Source: SXRF01 sp038043465
GTDB taxonomy: Bacteria > Pseudomonadota > Alphaproteobacteria > Rickettsiales > SXRF01
Direction of reading: 5' to 3'
NCBI GenBank assembly: GCA_038043465.1
Contig: JBBTBX010000014.1
Location: forward strand, 1 to 64,000
Length of the DNA: 64,000 bases
Below are positions 34,911-42,665 of this stretch, in pieces. Under the pieces are notes generated by a model, which was given only the letters and a program-made list of their open reading frames with translations, was not told where the DNA came from and did no database searches. A program made the translations under genes and the position numbers. Each line of letters opens with the position of its first letter. Position 1 is the first letter of the stretch.

Positions 34911-34957
34911 TGGTCGGAACGACAGGATTTGAACCTGCGACCCCTAGTCCCCCAGAC
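34911..34957 (-). other. tRNA-Pro(GGG) 3'-half remnant (att-like)
   Basis: On the minus strand this reads CTGGGGGACTAGGGGTCGCA, GGTTCAAATCCTGTCGTTCC, GACCA: the anticodon loop (GGG), variable region, T arm, acceptor strand and CCA of a tRNA-Pro. The 5' half is absent. A second, interrupted copy is at 26357 in the same orientation. The pair encloses the tRNA(CAU)-bounded stress cassette. Confidence 0.75.
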
Positions 34958-35111
34958 CGCTAACTATGGGAGTTATACAAGAGTGGATTAGCTATCAATC
35001 GCAGTAGGCTTCGTTATGAGCAATATTTATCAATATCATCACCAGAAGCGTAGAATACCTACTGATATATTCCCTTAAGAAAACGCAAAACTGCGTAATT
35101 GTAATAGCATT

Positions 35112-35234
35112 AATATTCACAGATAATTGGAGGCAAGGGAGCGGGCAGGATATGTAATGTTAGCTAACATTACGTTTTTATTCGCACGGGGTGCTCAACA
35201 AATTACCATGCCTGAATGGGCATCGGCTACCGCC
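35112..35234 (-). other. IncP-type oriT, copy 2 (next to traJ)
   Basis: On the minus strand this has the same elements as copy 1: GGCGGTAGCCGAT, TTGAGCACCCCGTGCGAATA, the 20-bp palindrome GTAATGTTAGCTAACATTAC (35154-35173), then ATATCCTGCCCG (nic core complement at 35146-35151). In RP4, too, a GGCTACCGCC block lies just before the traJ start, as here at 35226. The traJ-like gene begins 11 bp beyond the repeat, so this is the intact oriT-traJ arrangement. Confidence 0.85.
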
Positions 35235-35244
35235 TGGGGGTGAT

Positions 35245-35595
35245 ATGACGAAGAAACAATCCAGACGCAGAGTGCATCATCTCCGTGTGCCGGTGCTGCC
35301 ATCTGAAACAACCAAAATTAAACAAAATGCTGCTGATTGTGGTTTGTCGGTTGCTGCCTATCTTCGCTCCGTTGGATTGCAATATAAACCCAAAGGCATC
35401 TTGGACTATAAAGCTGTTGGTGAGCTGGTAAAAGTCAATGCAGACTTGGGAAGGCTTGGTGGACTTCTTAAAATGTGGCTAAGCAATGATGAGAGATTAG
35501 GAGTGTTTAACAAGGAATCTCTGGAAATTAATGAGCTATTGCAGGAAATTCAATTAACACAGTCATTGCTTCTTGAAACGGCAAGGAAAGTGTAG
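35245..35595 (+). CDS. traJ: TraJ-like relaxosome protein (IncP type)
   Basis: TraJ binds oriT and recruits the TraI relaxase to nic. The ATG at 35245 follows GGGGGTG and gives 116 residues. The region ILDYKAVGELVKVNADLGRL followed by GGLLKMWLSND matches the RP4 TraJ block around DLGRLGGLLKLWL. An N-terminal ribbon-helix-helix segment (HHLRVPVLPSETTKIKQNAA) precedes it. No relaxase follows, so the element would depend on a helper system in trans. The frame stays open for 41 codons past the stop, without a recognisable domain. Confidence 0.85.
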   Translation: MTKKQSRRRVHHLRVPVLPSETTKIKQNAADCGLSVAAYLRSVGLQYKPKGILDYKAVGELVKVNADLGRLGGLLKMWLSNDERLGVFNKESLEINELLQEIQLTQSLLLETARKV

Positions 35596-35925
35596 TTTCA
35601 GCGTGCTTCAATTGCTAGCGAGGTTATTTCTGGCCATAGCCGTTTATCGCCAAGCACGCGGGCAGGAATAATTGAAAAGCTGGCATTCGTCATAAATATG
35701 GCGCGAGCATTGTTTATATGAAAATCTTAAACAATTGTGATATTTATTTTTGCCCATTGCAAACAGCCGGTTTTGCGTTTTCTGCAGCAGTCCAAATTTG
35801 CGAAAAACGCAAAACTACAGGTTTGTGAAACACGAAAAGAATCTATACCATCGACAAATCGCCAAAATATCTGGCAGGGTTTTATGAAATCCTGACATGT
35901 TTTTACTAGAAGATAGGAGATTGAA
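35596..35925. other. Intergenic region where a relaxase gene would be expected
   Basis: The 330 bp after traJ contain no traI. The first 126 bp continue in the traJ frame to a TGA at 35719, with no recognised similarity. Around 35765-35815 lie the words TTTTGCGTTTT and AAAACGCAAAA in opposite orientation, also seen once near 35080 (AAAACGCAAAA). These could be binding sites for the AlpA-like protein encoded just downstream. Confidence 0.4.
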
Positions 35926-36141
35926 ATGTACACAACACCTGACCACGCCACTACTCGTATTCTACGTTTGCCGAATGTTAAAACTCGCACTGGATTAAGC
36001 CGTTCCACTATATACGCGCTGATAAAAAGCGAAAGCTTTCCCAAATATATCAGCCTCGGCGCACGGAGTGTTGGTTGGCTGGAAAGCGAAGTCGAAGCAT
36101 GGATAGAGTCCCGCATAAAAATTAGCCGCAATAAACACTAA
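35926..36141 (+). CDS. AlpA-family excisionase/regulator
   Basis: This 71-residue MerR-like wing-helix protein carries the AlpA pattern ILRLPNVKTRTGLSRSTIYA, LIKSESFPKYISLGARSVGW then LESEVEAWIESR. AlpA proteins act as excision factors or activators of P4-type integrase genes. It is convergent with the integrase at 36166 and probably controls excision of the element. Confidence 0.9.
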   Translation: MYTTPDHATTRILRLPNVKTRTGLSRSTIYALIKSESFPKYISLGARSVGWLESEVEAWIESRIKISRNKH

Positions 36142-36165
36142 ATAAGCAACAGTCTGATTATTTAC

Positions 36166-37380
36166 CTATTTGCTTTGCCTAAGCGGGATGATTTTACTTT
36201 CGCCATTGCTTGCAACGGCATCAATATAATCACCCCACCATTGCATCATCTTCCGGCGCTCTGGTAAGTATTGAGCATGATTATAGGCAGCGCGTACTTT
36301 ATTTCTTTCAATATGGGCAAGTTGACGCTCTATGACATCTGGAGCAAAGCCATTCTCATTAAGAATAGTGCTCGCAGTAGCACGAAAACCGTGACCAGTA
36401 GTGCGAGAATGATAACCCATACGGTATAGAGCATAAAGCATCGTATTTTCGCTCATAAAAGTTGACGGCTTATGATGGTTAGCAAATACATGTCGCCTGC
36501 CACCAGTATGCCTCTGCAACTCACGCAATATATCAATCACCTGTGAACAAAGAGGAACTATATGCGGATCCTTCATTTTCATACGGGATGCAGGAATACG
36601 CCATTCGGCTTTGTCCATGTCTATTTCTGCCCACTCCGCACCGCGCAATTCAGTTGTGCGTACAAATGTTAGCATTAACATTTTAAGCGCCATTTTAGTT
36701 AGCAACTCTCCCTGATACCCTTCAAGCTTTTGCAAATACTCTGGCAGTTCATCTGTTTTGAGGTAAGCATGATGCTTTCTAACTGGCGTTTTCAGAGCTC
36801 CACGCAAATCTGTCACAGGGTTGCGCTCACCTAAACCAGTGGCAATGGCATAGCTAAAAATGCGTCCACAATATTGCGCGATGGTTTGCGTCAAGTCCAA
36901 CGCTCCACGCTTTTCAATTAGGCGCAATGCAGATAAAATTTCTGGTGCTGTAATATCATTAATAGGACGACTTCCCAATTTGGGAAAAATATCCCCTTCA
37001 AGTCGTTTAATAATATTAGCCCCATGCTTAGGCGTCCAAGTATTTAAATTAGTCTCATGCCATTCGCGGGCTATAGATTCAAAATTATTTTCCGCTTTCA
37101 TAATAGCAAGACGCTTTGCCTCCTTCTTTAATTCGCTTGGGTCATTCCCCGCTGCCAGTACCTTGCGTGCCTGCGAATGACGCTCTCGCACATCGGCGAG
37201 GCTAACGTCAGGATATATACCTAAAGCTAAAAGCTTCTGCTTACCTGCAAAGCGATATTTATAACGCCACCACTTACCACCATTAGGCTGTATAAACAAA
37301 AAAAGACCGCCACCATCTGTAAGCTTATAGGCTTTATCCTTTGGTTTCGCGGTACGTATTGCAATATCTGTTAGGGGCAT
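36166..37380 (-). CDS. P4-type tyrosine integrase
   Basis: This 404-residue integrase has the DUF4102 arm-binding domain at the N-terminus (MPLTDIAIRTAKPKDKAYKL), a core-binding domain (about 100-195) and the catalytic domain with Arg in FVRTTELRGAEW, His/Arg in GHGFRATAST, His in LAHIERN and Tyr in RAAYNHAQYL. Length is full. It is transcribed from the side of tRNA-Gln(CUG), whose 3' end is 165 bp from its start, the usual arrangement for an element inserted at that tRNA. Confidence 0.95.
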   Translation of the reverse strand: MPLTDIAIRTAKPKDKAYKLTDGGGLFLFIQPNGGKWWRYKYRFAGKQKLLALGIYPDVSLADVRERHSQARKVLAAGNDPSELKKEAKRLAIMKAENNFESIAREWHETNLNTWTPKHGANIIKRLEGDIFPKLGSRPINDITAPEILSALRLIEKRGALDLTQTIAQYCGRIFSYAIATGLGERNPVTDLRGALKTPVRKHHAYLKTDELPEYLQKLEGYQGELLTKMALKMLMLTFVRTTELRGAEWAEIDMDKAEWRIPASRMKMKDPHIVPLCSQVIDILRELQRHTGGRRHVFANHHKPSTFMSENTMLYALYRMGYHSRTTGHGFRATASTILNENGFAPDVIERQLAHIERNKVRAAYNHAQYLPERRKMMQWWGDYIDAVASNGESKIIPLRQSK

Positions 37381-37412
37381 GGTGGTAACTCCAATTTGTC
37401 ATTTTACAATTA

Positions 37413-37443
37413 CCACCAAATTTACCCTCATTTGGTGGTAGCT
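37413..37443. promoter_or_regulatory. Inverted repeat upstream of the integrase
   Basis: TACCACCAAA (37414) and TTTGGTGGTA (37434) form a perfect 10-bp inverted repeat with an 10-nt loop in the integrase leader. Similar direct words (TACCACCAAATCTACC) occur at 24244. Such repeats near P4-type integrases are candidates for arm-type binding or autoregulation sites. Confidence 0.55.
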
Positions 37444-37544
37444 TTTGCTGAACGCTACTGGAGTATATAGGATAAGAGTATTTCTGTAAATAGCGGTTTT
37501 ACTGATTATTTTGGACTTTATTGGACATCTTTGGAAGATGTAGC

Positions 37545-37618
37545 TGGCTGGGGGACTAGGACTCGAACCTAGATTGACGGAGTCAGAGTCCGCTTTCCTA
37601 CCATTAGAAGATCCCCCA
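37545..37618 (-). tRNA. tRNA-Gln(CUG)
   Basis: The minus strand reads TGGGGGA acceptor, the D arm with AATGGTA, the anticodon stem GCGGA/TCCGT with loop CTCTGAC (anticodon CUG), the T arm CTAGG TTCGAGT CCTAG, then TCCCCCA, G and an encoded CCA. All stems pair. It is the likely integration site of the P4-type element. Confidence 0.93.
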
Positions 37619-37778
37619 ATGCCCCGTAAAATGGGAGGGAAACTTACAAATATTTTGTCCCAGATGCAACAAATAAATATGATATTCAGAAGCATCTATA
37701 TTGTTGCATAAATTAGGCACTTGCCAAACAAGCCAATAATAATTAAATATAATTTGCATTCCTCGGTAGCATATCATT

Positions 37779-38396
37779 ATGAACAGCTCAAATAAAAAAG
37801 ACCGGCTTATTGAGTCCGCCGCAGTTCTATTCCACCGCAATGGTTTAACGGCAACGTCGCTTGCTGACATAGCCAAACATTCTGATATTCCTATAGGAAA
37901 CGTTTATTATTATTTCAAAACCAAAGACGAACTGGCACTAGCCACACTGCTTAAACGCCGCGAACATTTCATCGCCGAATATACGCTATTTTCGGAAAAT
38001 ATCGACAATCCACGCCAACGGCTGATTGAAGCAGCCAATTACTATTATAAAATGCGCGATGATTATACGAAATACGGTTGCCCAGTTGGCAAAATAATTA
38101 ATGATACCGATCCGGAAAAAGAGCAGATCGCGCAAGCAGCATCCCTGATATTTGCCGATTTTGTCGCTTGGGCAGGCGCGCAGTTTGAAGAACTGGGACA
38201 TAAACAGAACGCAACCCAATATGCAATTTCACTCATGTCTGGAATTCAGGGCGCGACCATAATGGCAAAAACCTTCCAGAACCAACAGATATTATCAACT
38301 GAAATCGCCCGCCTGATAGAATGGCTGGAATCCATTCCTAACCGCAAAATACAGCTTGGGAAATTCGCAAATATCCAAATCAGCGAAAATATTTAG
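37779..38396 (+). CDS. TetR-family transcriptional regulator
   Basis: This 205-residue protein has an N-terminal TetR helix-turn-helix (RLIESAAVLFHRNGLTATSL, ADIAKHSDIPIGNVYYYFKT) at about residues 6-47 and a helical ligand-binding domain after it. The target is unknown: the tRNA gene is upstream and the next gene is convergent, overlapping by 17 bp. It is the first chromosomal gene right of the island. Confidence 0.88.
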   Translation: MNSSNKKDRLIESAAVLFHRNGLTATSLADIAKHSDIPIGNVYYYFKTKDELALATLLKRREHFIAEYTLFSENIDNPRQRLIEAANYYYKMRDDYTKYGCPVGKIINDTDPEKEQIAQAASLIFADFVAWAGAQFEELGHKQNATQYAISLMSGIQGATIMAKTFQNQQILSTEIARLIEWLESIPNRKIQLGKFANIQISENI

Positions 38397-39366
38397 GAGC
38401 AGCCGCCCTCTGCAAACGGTCATTTATGGCAATGCCCAGACCACGGTCTGGAATTTTCATAACCGCTATTGCTTTTGGATTTTTTGCATCAAGCAGGCGC
38501 AGCATACGAAATAAATTCGCCGCTGCTTCTTCCAGATTTTCGCTCTCACTTAAATTTTCTATGATATTGCCCTCACCCGCAACATATATGTTGCGCCTCG
38601 TCCCAGTGGTAGAGGGAAAAGAAAACGGCTTGCCAAATGCCAGCAATGCCTCACCATCTTCTATGCTATCTGCATTCATCCGGAGGTTTGCATTCGGTGC
38701 GTAATGGCTTTTCAACATACCGGATGCTTTGATTTCATCAGAATTATATTTTCCTATCGCAATATATTTTTCCAAATCCTCGCGTATTATTTTCCCATGG
38801 CGGAGTATAGTTGCCGGCATTGTTGTCAGATCAACTATGGTTGACTCAATGCCGACCATGCACTCGCCACCATCCAGCACCATAAGATCATCACCAAACT
38901 CATCGCGCACATGCTGCGCGCAGGTCGGGCTTACCCGCCCCGATTTATTGGCACTTGGTGCCGCCAGTGGCAATCCTGATTTTTCCAGCAAAGCAAGTGC
39001 CACAGGATGCGCAGGAACGCGAACCGCAACGCAATCAAGACCGGCACTGACAAGTAATGACAGTTCGCATTTTTCCTTGCGCGGTAAAACCAGAGTTAGT
39101 GAACCAGGCCAAAATTTTTCCGCAAGAATCTCAGCGCGCTCATTCCACTGCACATATTTTTTTGCCGTATCAATTGAAGACACATGCACAATCAGCGGAT
39201 TGAAACTCGGGCGTTCCTTTAGCGCGTAAATATCCGCAACTGCCGTGTCTGACAGGGCATTGCCCGAGAGCCCATAAACAGTCTCGGTGGGAATGGCGAC
39301 CAAGCCGCCACCTTTTAGCATCGCTACAGCGAAGTCTATTTCATTATCTGGTGTATTTTTTTGCAT
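38380..39366 (-). CDS. Threonylcarbamoyl-AMP synthase (Sua5 type)
   Basis: Sua5/TsaC makes threonylcarbamoyl-AMP for the t6A modification of tRNA position 37. The 328-residue protein has the YrdC domain (GGLVAIPTETVYGLSGNALSD at the start, KERPSFNPLIVH, then the LAAPSANKSGRVSPT block) followed by the C-terminal Sua5 domain. This makes it the long Sua5 form rather than the short TsaC form. Its C-terminus overlaps the convergent TetR gene. Confidence 0.92.
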   Translation of the reverse strand: MQKNTPDNEIDFAVAMLKGGGLVAIPTETVYGLSGNALSDTAVADIYALKERPSFNPLIVHVSSIDTAKKYVQWNERAEILAEKFWPGSLTLVLPRKEKCELSLLVSAGLDCVAVRVPAHPVALALLEKSGLPLAAPSANKSGRVSPTCAQHVRDEFGDDLMVLDGGECMVGIESTIVDLTTMPATILRHGKIIREDLEKYIAIGKYNSDEIKASGMLKSHYAPNANLRMNADSIEDGEALLAFGKPFSFPSTTGTRRNIYVAGEGNIIENLSESENLEEAAANLFRMLRLLDAKNPKAIAVMKIPDRGLGIAINDRLQRAAAPKYFR

Positions 39367-39466
39367 ATTATACTAAATATAGTTGTTATAAGAATAATAA
39401 TTGGTTATGGTACTTCATAAATACACTTAACGACAATAATAAACTGCATTAACACGGGGGAATTAA

Positions 39467-40174
39467 ATGTCAAAAGTCATCACAATCGCACAACAAAAAG
39501 GTGGAGCCGGAAAAACCACTCTGGCAGCGCATATCGCCGTTGCCCTCAGCCAGAAAGGCAACCGCGTGGCTGTGATCGACATCGACCCGCAGGGCAGCCT
39601 CACTCATTGGCATAAAATCCGCGAAGAACGCTTTGGCGAAGGCTATACCGGACTCACTTTCACTGCCGTTTCCGGCTGGCGGGTTGGCGGTGAAGTTACC
39701 CGCCTGCGCCGTCAATCCGATTACGTGATTATTGACAGCCCGCCACACACGGAAACTGAAGCCCGCAGTGCCATCCGCAGTGCTGATATAATTGTTATTC
39801 CAGTGCAGCCCAGCCCTACCGATTTATGGGCGACCAAAGCAACTCTGGATCTGGCAAAGCATGAAAAAATTCCGGTGCGGGTGGTGCTGAACCGCGTTGC
39901 CGCCAATTCCCGCCTCGCTCAGACTATCGCAGCGGAGTTGCCTGAACTTACCAAAACAACTCTTGGCAACCGCGTTTTGTTTGCCGCCGCTTTAATGGAA
40001 GGACGTTGTGCAACCGAGGTTGAACCAACAAGTGCCGCTGCTCAGGAAATTAAAGCATTGGTGAAAGAAATAACTGCCCTAATAGCTGACCCGGTGGAGG
40101 AAGAGGAAGAAGTGGCAGTGAGCAAAAAATCCAGCAAAAAATCACACAGGGAAAAAGAATTAGTTGAGGCCTAG
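39467..40174 (+). CDS. ParA-family ATPase, orphan
   Basis: This 235-residue protein has the deviant Walker A motif QQKGGAGKTTLAAH (about 9-22), Asp in VAVIDIDPQGSL and the switch region DYVIIDSPPHTETE. It ends in an acidic then Lys/Ser-rich tail (about 205-235). ParA proteins position DNA or large complexes. No parB or centromere repeats are next to it, so it is probably not the chromosomal ParA. Closest in style are plasmid or MipZ/ParC-like positioning ATPases. A GGGGGAA site precedes the start. Confidence 0.85.
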   Translation: MSKVITIAQQKGGAGKTTLAAHIAVALSQKGNRVAVIDIDPQGSLTHWHKIREERFGEGYTGLTFTAVSGWRVGGEVTRLRRQSDYVIIDSPPHTETEARSAIRSADIIVIPVQPSPTDLWATKATLDLAKHEKIPVRVVLNRVAANSRLAQTIAAELPELTKTTLGNRVLFAAALMEGRCATEVEPTSAAAQEIKALVKEITALIADPVEEEEEVAVSKKSSKKSHREKELVEA

Positions 40175-41269
40175 CTGCCCTGGTTTTATTGGCGCAGGTT
40201 GCTGGTAAGGCTGCGGAGCTGTTGGAGATGTTTCGACTGGTGATGATGGCAGTTTGTTGATTATTTCCTCCCTGACTTTTATACTCAACTCCCAAGCCTT
40301 GAATTGCTTTTCATCCATCCCCAGATATTCTGCCTTAGCCTTGTCATTATCCAGTTTTGTTATTTTATGTTGATCGGCATAATAAGCATAGTCAGGAAAT
40401 TGGTTATGTACATGCCTACCAAACTCATCACTCATCAGTACTTTCGCAAGCGTTTTATCTTTATCAACAATAGCTATTGATAGACCTGGCATTCTATCAT
40501 TTAAATCATTTTTTTTATCAAAATGGGCAGCACCATAAATAGTGAGTTGAACATCGTGATCTCTTATATTCTCTAAAACCCTAGAGGAAATTTTTTCATC
40601 AATAGCTGAGGTATCAAGTAAATCATCCCCTTTAAGAGCTTGCGCAATTTTTCCCCTGACTGCTAAAAAACTATTTCTTTCCTGTTCATTGAAAGAACGT
40701 AACATAATATTCAAGGCAACAATTTGTGCCTCCTCAATATGAATTGGATTATTCCTATCCATACCACGCCGAGATGCAAATACTCTATCAACTTCTGTGC
40801 CAAAATTCTGACTAAACTTTTCAAATGCCTCACGCTGATCCTTTGGTGCATTTGTTAAAATTCTTTCTAAATCATCAACCCTAGTATCAGGGAATAAAAT
40901 ACGTGTTTTCTGATCCTGAGAAGCATAATTAGCAATCTCAATAAGACTTGCGTTTTTTAATGCTTTATTATCAGTTACCCCAGAATCTGGTGTTAAGGCC
41001 TTTTTGTCTCCAGAAATATAGTCTTGTACTAATTTGCTCGCCTCTGCACCATTAATACTTTCCAAAACATAAACTGGATTTCCATATTGCTTTACAAGCT
41101 CATGTAGTGATTTATCAGCAATTACCTTCATTGACGTAGAAGTATAATGATTGGTATCTAGAAAATGGATACGCGCTGGCTCACCAACAGCTTTTTGCTT
41201 CTCCAGATATTCTTTTATCACTGAAAGAATTTCTGGAAACTCTGGCTTTGTAGTCAATATTGATGGCAT
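40160..41269 (-). CDS. Hypothetical protein, possibly TraB/EreA-like fold
   Basis: I do not recognise this 369-residue soluble protein with certainty. Residues 30-60 read IHFLDTNHYTSTSM...YVLES, and near 245 there is LTIYGAAHFDKKN. A His motif after a strand, then Glu after a strand, then a late G-A-H motif are reminiscent of the EreA/ChaN/TraB (TIKI-like) superfamily, but the match is by eye only. The last 35 residues are Pro/Gln-rich and disordered. It has no signal peptide. It converges on parA with a 15-bp overlap. Confidence 0.55.
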   Translation of the reverse strand: MPSILTTKPEFPEILSVIKEYLEKQKAVGEPARIHFLDTNHYTSTSMKVIADKSLHELVKQYGNPVYVLESINGAEASKLVQDYISGDKKALTPDSGVTDNKALKNASLIEIANYASQDQKTRILFPDTRVDDLERILTNAPKDQREAFEKFSQNFGTEVDRVFASRRGMDRNNPIHIEEAQIVALNIMLRSFNEQERNSFLAVRGKIAQALKGDDLLDTSAIDEKISSRVLENIRDHDVQLTIYGAAHFDKKNDLNDRMPGLSIAIVDKDKTLAKVLMSDEFGRHVHNQFPDYAYYADQHKITKLDNDKAKAEYLGMDEKQFKAWELSIKVREEIINKLPSSPVETSPTAPQPYQQPAPIKPGQLGLN

Positions 41270-41386
41270 ATAATAATGATGCTTATTAGTGAATATTGTT
41301 TAAGTATAACATAATGATATGGTAACTTTATTACAATTGTGTGAAATTGCTTTGAAAATAAATGCGTATAAATTCAATATGTTAAT

Positions 41387-41938
41387 ATGAAAAAAAGACA
41401 GCCACGTGATTTCGCGCCACATATCTCCCCCGAAAAGGCACCACCATGTAATATAGAGGGTTGCAGGGAGGCTGGTGTCTATAAAGCCCCGAAATCACGC
41501 GAGCAATTAGAGGAATATATCTGGTTTTGTCTAGAGCATATACGCGAACGCAATAAAGAGTGGGACTATTTTGCCGGAATGCAGAGCGAGGAAATCGAAG
41601 CATTCATCCATGATTCGGTGACTGGTCACCGCCCGACCTGGAGTCGGGAAAGCCGACTGCGCGATAATTATTATACGCTGCAGGATAAGCTCTATGAATT
41701 CCTGAATGGTTCTAAACCAACTCCCCAGAAACCACGCATCCCCAGCAAAACTAGAAAAGCATTAGCAGTTATGGAGCTGGAACATAATTACACAGTGAAA
41801 CAACTCAAAAGCAACTATAGAATGCTGGTAAAAAAATATCATCCAGATGCCAATAAAGGCGATAAAAATCATGAAGAAAAGTTTAAAGAAATTACTACCG
41901 CCTATAAATATTTATTGCAGCAATTATCAGAAAAATAA
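41387..41938 (+). CDS. J-domain protein
   Basis: This 183-residue protein has a C-terminal J domain (about 125-183) with the HPD motif in KKYHPDANKGDKN, which would stimulate DnaK. The N-terminal half, with CNIEGC near residue 20 and a WFCLEH segment, matches the short alphaproteobacterial J-proteins of unknown client. It has no Gly/Phe region, so it is not DnaJ itself. Confidence 0.88.
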   Translation: MKKRQPRDFAPHISPEKAPPCNIEGCREAGVYKAPKSREQLEEYIWFCLEHIRERNKEWDYFAGMQSEEIEAFIHDSVTGHRPTWSRESRLRDNYYTLQDKLYEFLNGSKPTPQKPRIPSKTRKALAVMELEHNYTVKQLKSNYRMLVKKYHPDANKGDKNHEEKFKEITTAYKYLLQQLSEK

Positions 41939-41969
41939 TGTCTTTTTATGAGAGTGATTTATTTCTTTC

Positions 41970-41997
41970 TTGACATAAATACTACCTACAGTATACA
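41970..41997 (+). promoter_or_regulatory. Sigma-70-like promoter of the Cys-rich secreted protein
   Basis: TTGACA (41970-41975) and TATACA (41992-41997) are separated by 16 bp, about 58 bp upstream of the start at 42056. The leader also contains ATGATGATTTTTTCATCAT, a small hairpin near 42006. Confidence 0.65.
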
Positions 41998-42055
41998 CCC
42001 CAAAATGATGATTTTTTCATCATAATTTCTCAACTCAATTCAAAAAGGGGTTTGT

Positions 42056-42298
42056 ATGTTAAATAAGTTTTTATTCTCCGCTGCTCTAATTGCTTCAATG
42101 TCCCTGTCGTCAATTTCTTTTGCAGATGAATGCAAAGAAGATAAAGATTGCAAAGATGGAAAAATTTGCTATCTGGCTGCAACCCCTCATGTTTGCAAAG
42201 AACCGCAAGCTGCCGGTGCTGCTTGTAAGCGTGACGCGGTTTGCGCTTCTAAAAAATGCGATATTCCAGCTGGTAAAGATGTTGGTGCCTGCAAATAA
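42056..42298 (+). CDS. Small secreted Cys-rich protein
   Basis: This 80-residue protein has a clear signal peptide (residues 1-23, cut near SFA-DE). The mature 57 residues contain eight cysteines, spaced as DECKEDKDCKDGKIC...HVCKEP...ACKRDAVCASKKC...GACK, so four disulfides are likely once exported. The pattern resembles Dickkopf/colipase-like cysteine domains found in some bacterial exported proteins. No function is known. It has its own promoter and terminator. Confidence 0.75.
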   Translation: MLNKFLFSAALIASMSLSSISFADECKEDKDCKDGKICYLAATPHVCKEPQAAGAACKRDAVCASKKCDIPAGKDVGACK

Positions 42299-42319
42299 TT
42301 CTATCTGAATTAAAATCCT

Positions 42320-42356
42320 ATGGGGGTGGGAAGCTAAGCTTTCCGCCCCTTTTTAT
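42320..42356 (+). terminator. Terminator after the Cys-rich gene
   Basis: GGGGTGGGAAGCT and AGCTTTCCGCCCC form a long GC-rich stem with minor mismatches, followed by a run of five T. It lies 22 bp after the stop at 42298. Confidence 0.88.
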
Positions 42357-42372
42357 TGTTTAAACCACATAT

Positions 42373-42607
42373 ATACTCCATTCTGTATTTTTTAATACAT
42401 AATGGAGTATGAAAATCGAGACCGAAAGTCCGATTTTTCGCCGCGTAGCGGGCGTAACCAGAAAATAATGATGTATCATTATTTTCTGTAACAATTATAA
42501 TTCTTATTTGAAGATACGCCCGATTCGCAGCGAAAAATAAAGCCTTTGGCGGTCTTTCGGACTCGATTTTCATAGTAACTCTGTATAATTATTATACAGA
42601 ATTACTA
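42373..42607. repeat. Composite hairpin-core repeat, copy A
   Basis: The element reads hairpin 1 (42373-42410), core in plus orientation starting GAAAATCGAGACCGAAAGTC (42411-42459), hairpin 2 (42460-42487), a short AT spacer, the same core inverted (42516-42571) and hairpin 3 (42574-42607). The core pair is an imperfect large palindrome, with hairpins at both ends and in the middle. Copy B at 59221 has the same parts in the opposite overall orientation. ORFs read through it are not genes. Confidence 0.85.
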
Positions 42608-42665
42608 CATTTTTTAATTATAGCTAAAAAAGCACTGGATAAGCTGAAGCTTAGGCTATATATGC

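Noticed and set aside
35596..35721. In-frame extension of traJ past its stop
   Set aside because: Forty-one codons stay open but show no TraJ or TraI similarity, so a nonsense mutation is not supported.
39467..40174. ParA as part of a plasmid partition locus
   Set aside because: No parB gene and no iterated centromere-like repeats lie nearby.
42334..42573. ORFs of 79 and 62 residues in composite repeats A and B that share a peptide (ENNDTSLFSGYA)
   Set aside because: The similarity is that of the repeat DNA. Frames run through hairpins and no start signal is convincing.
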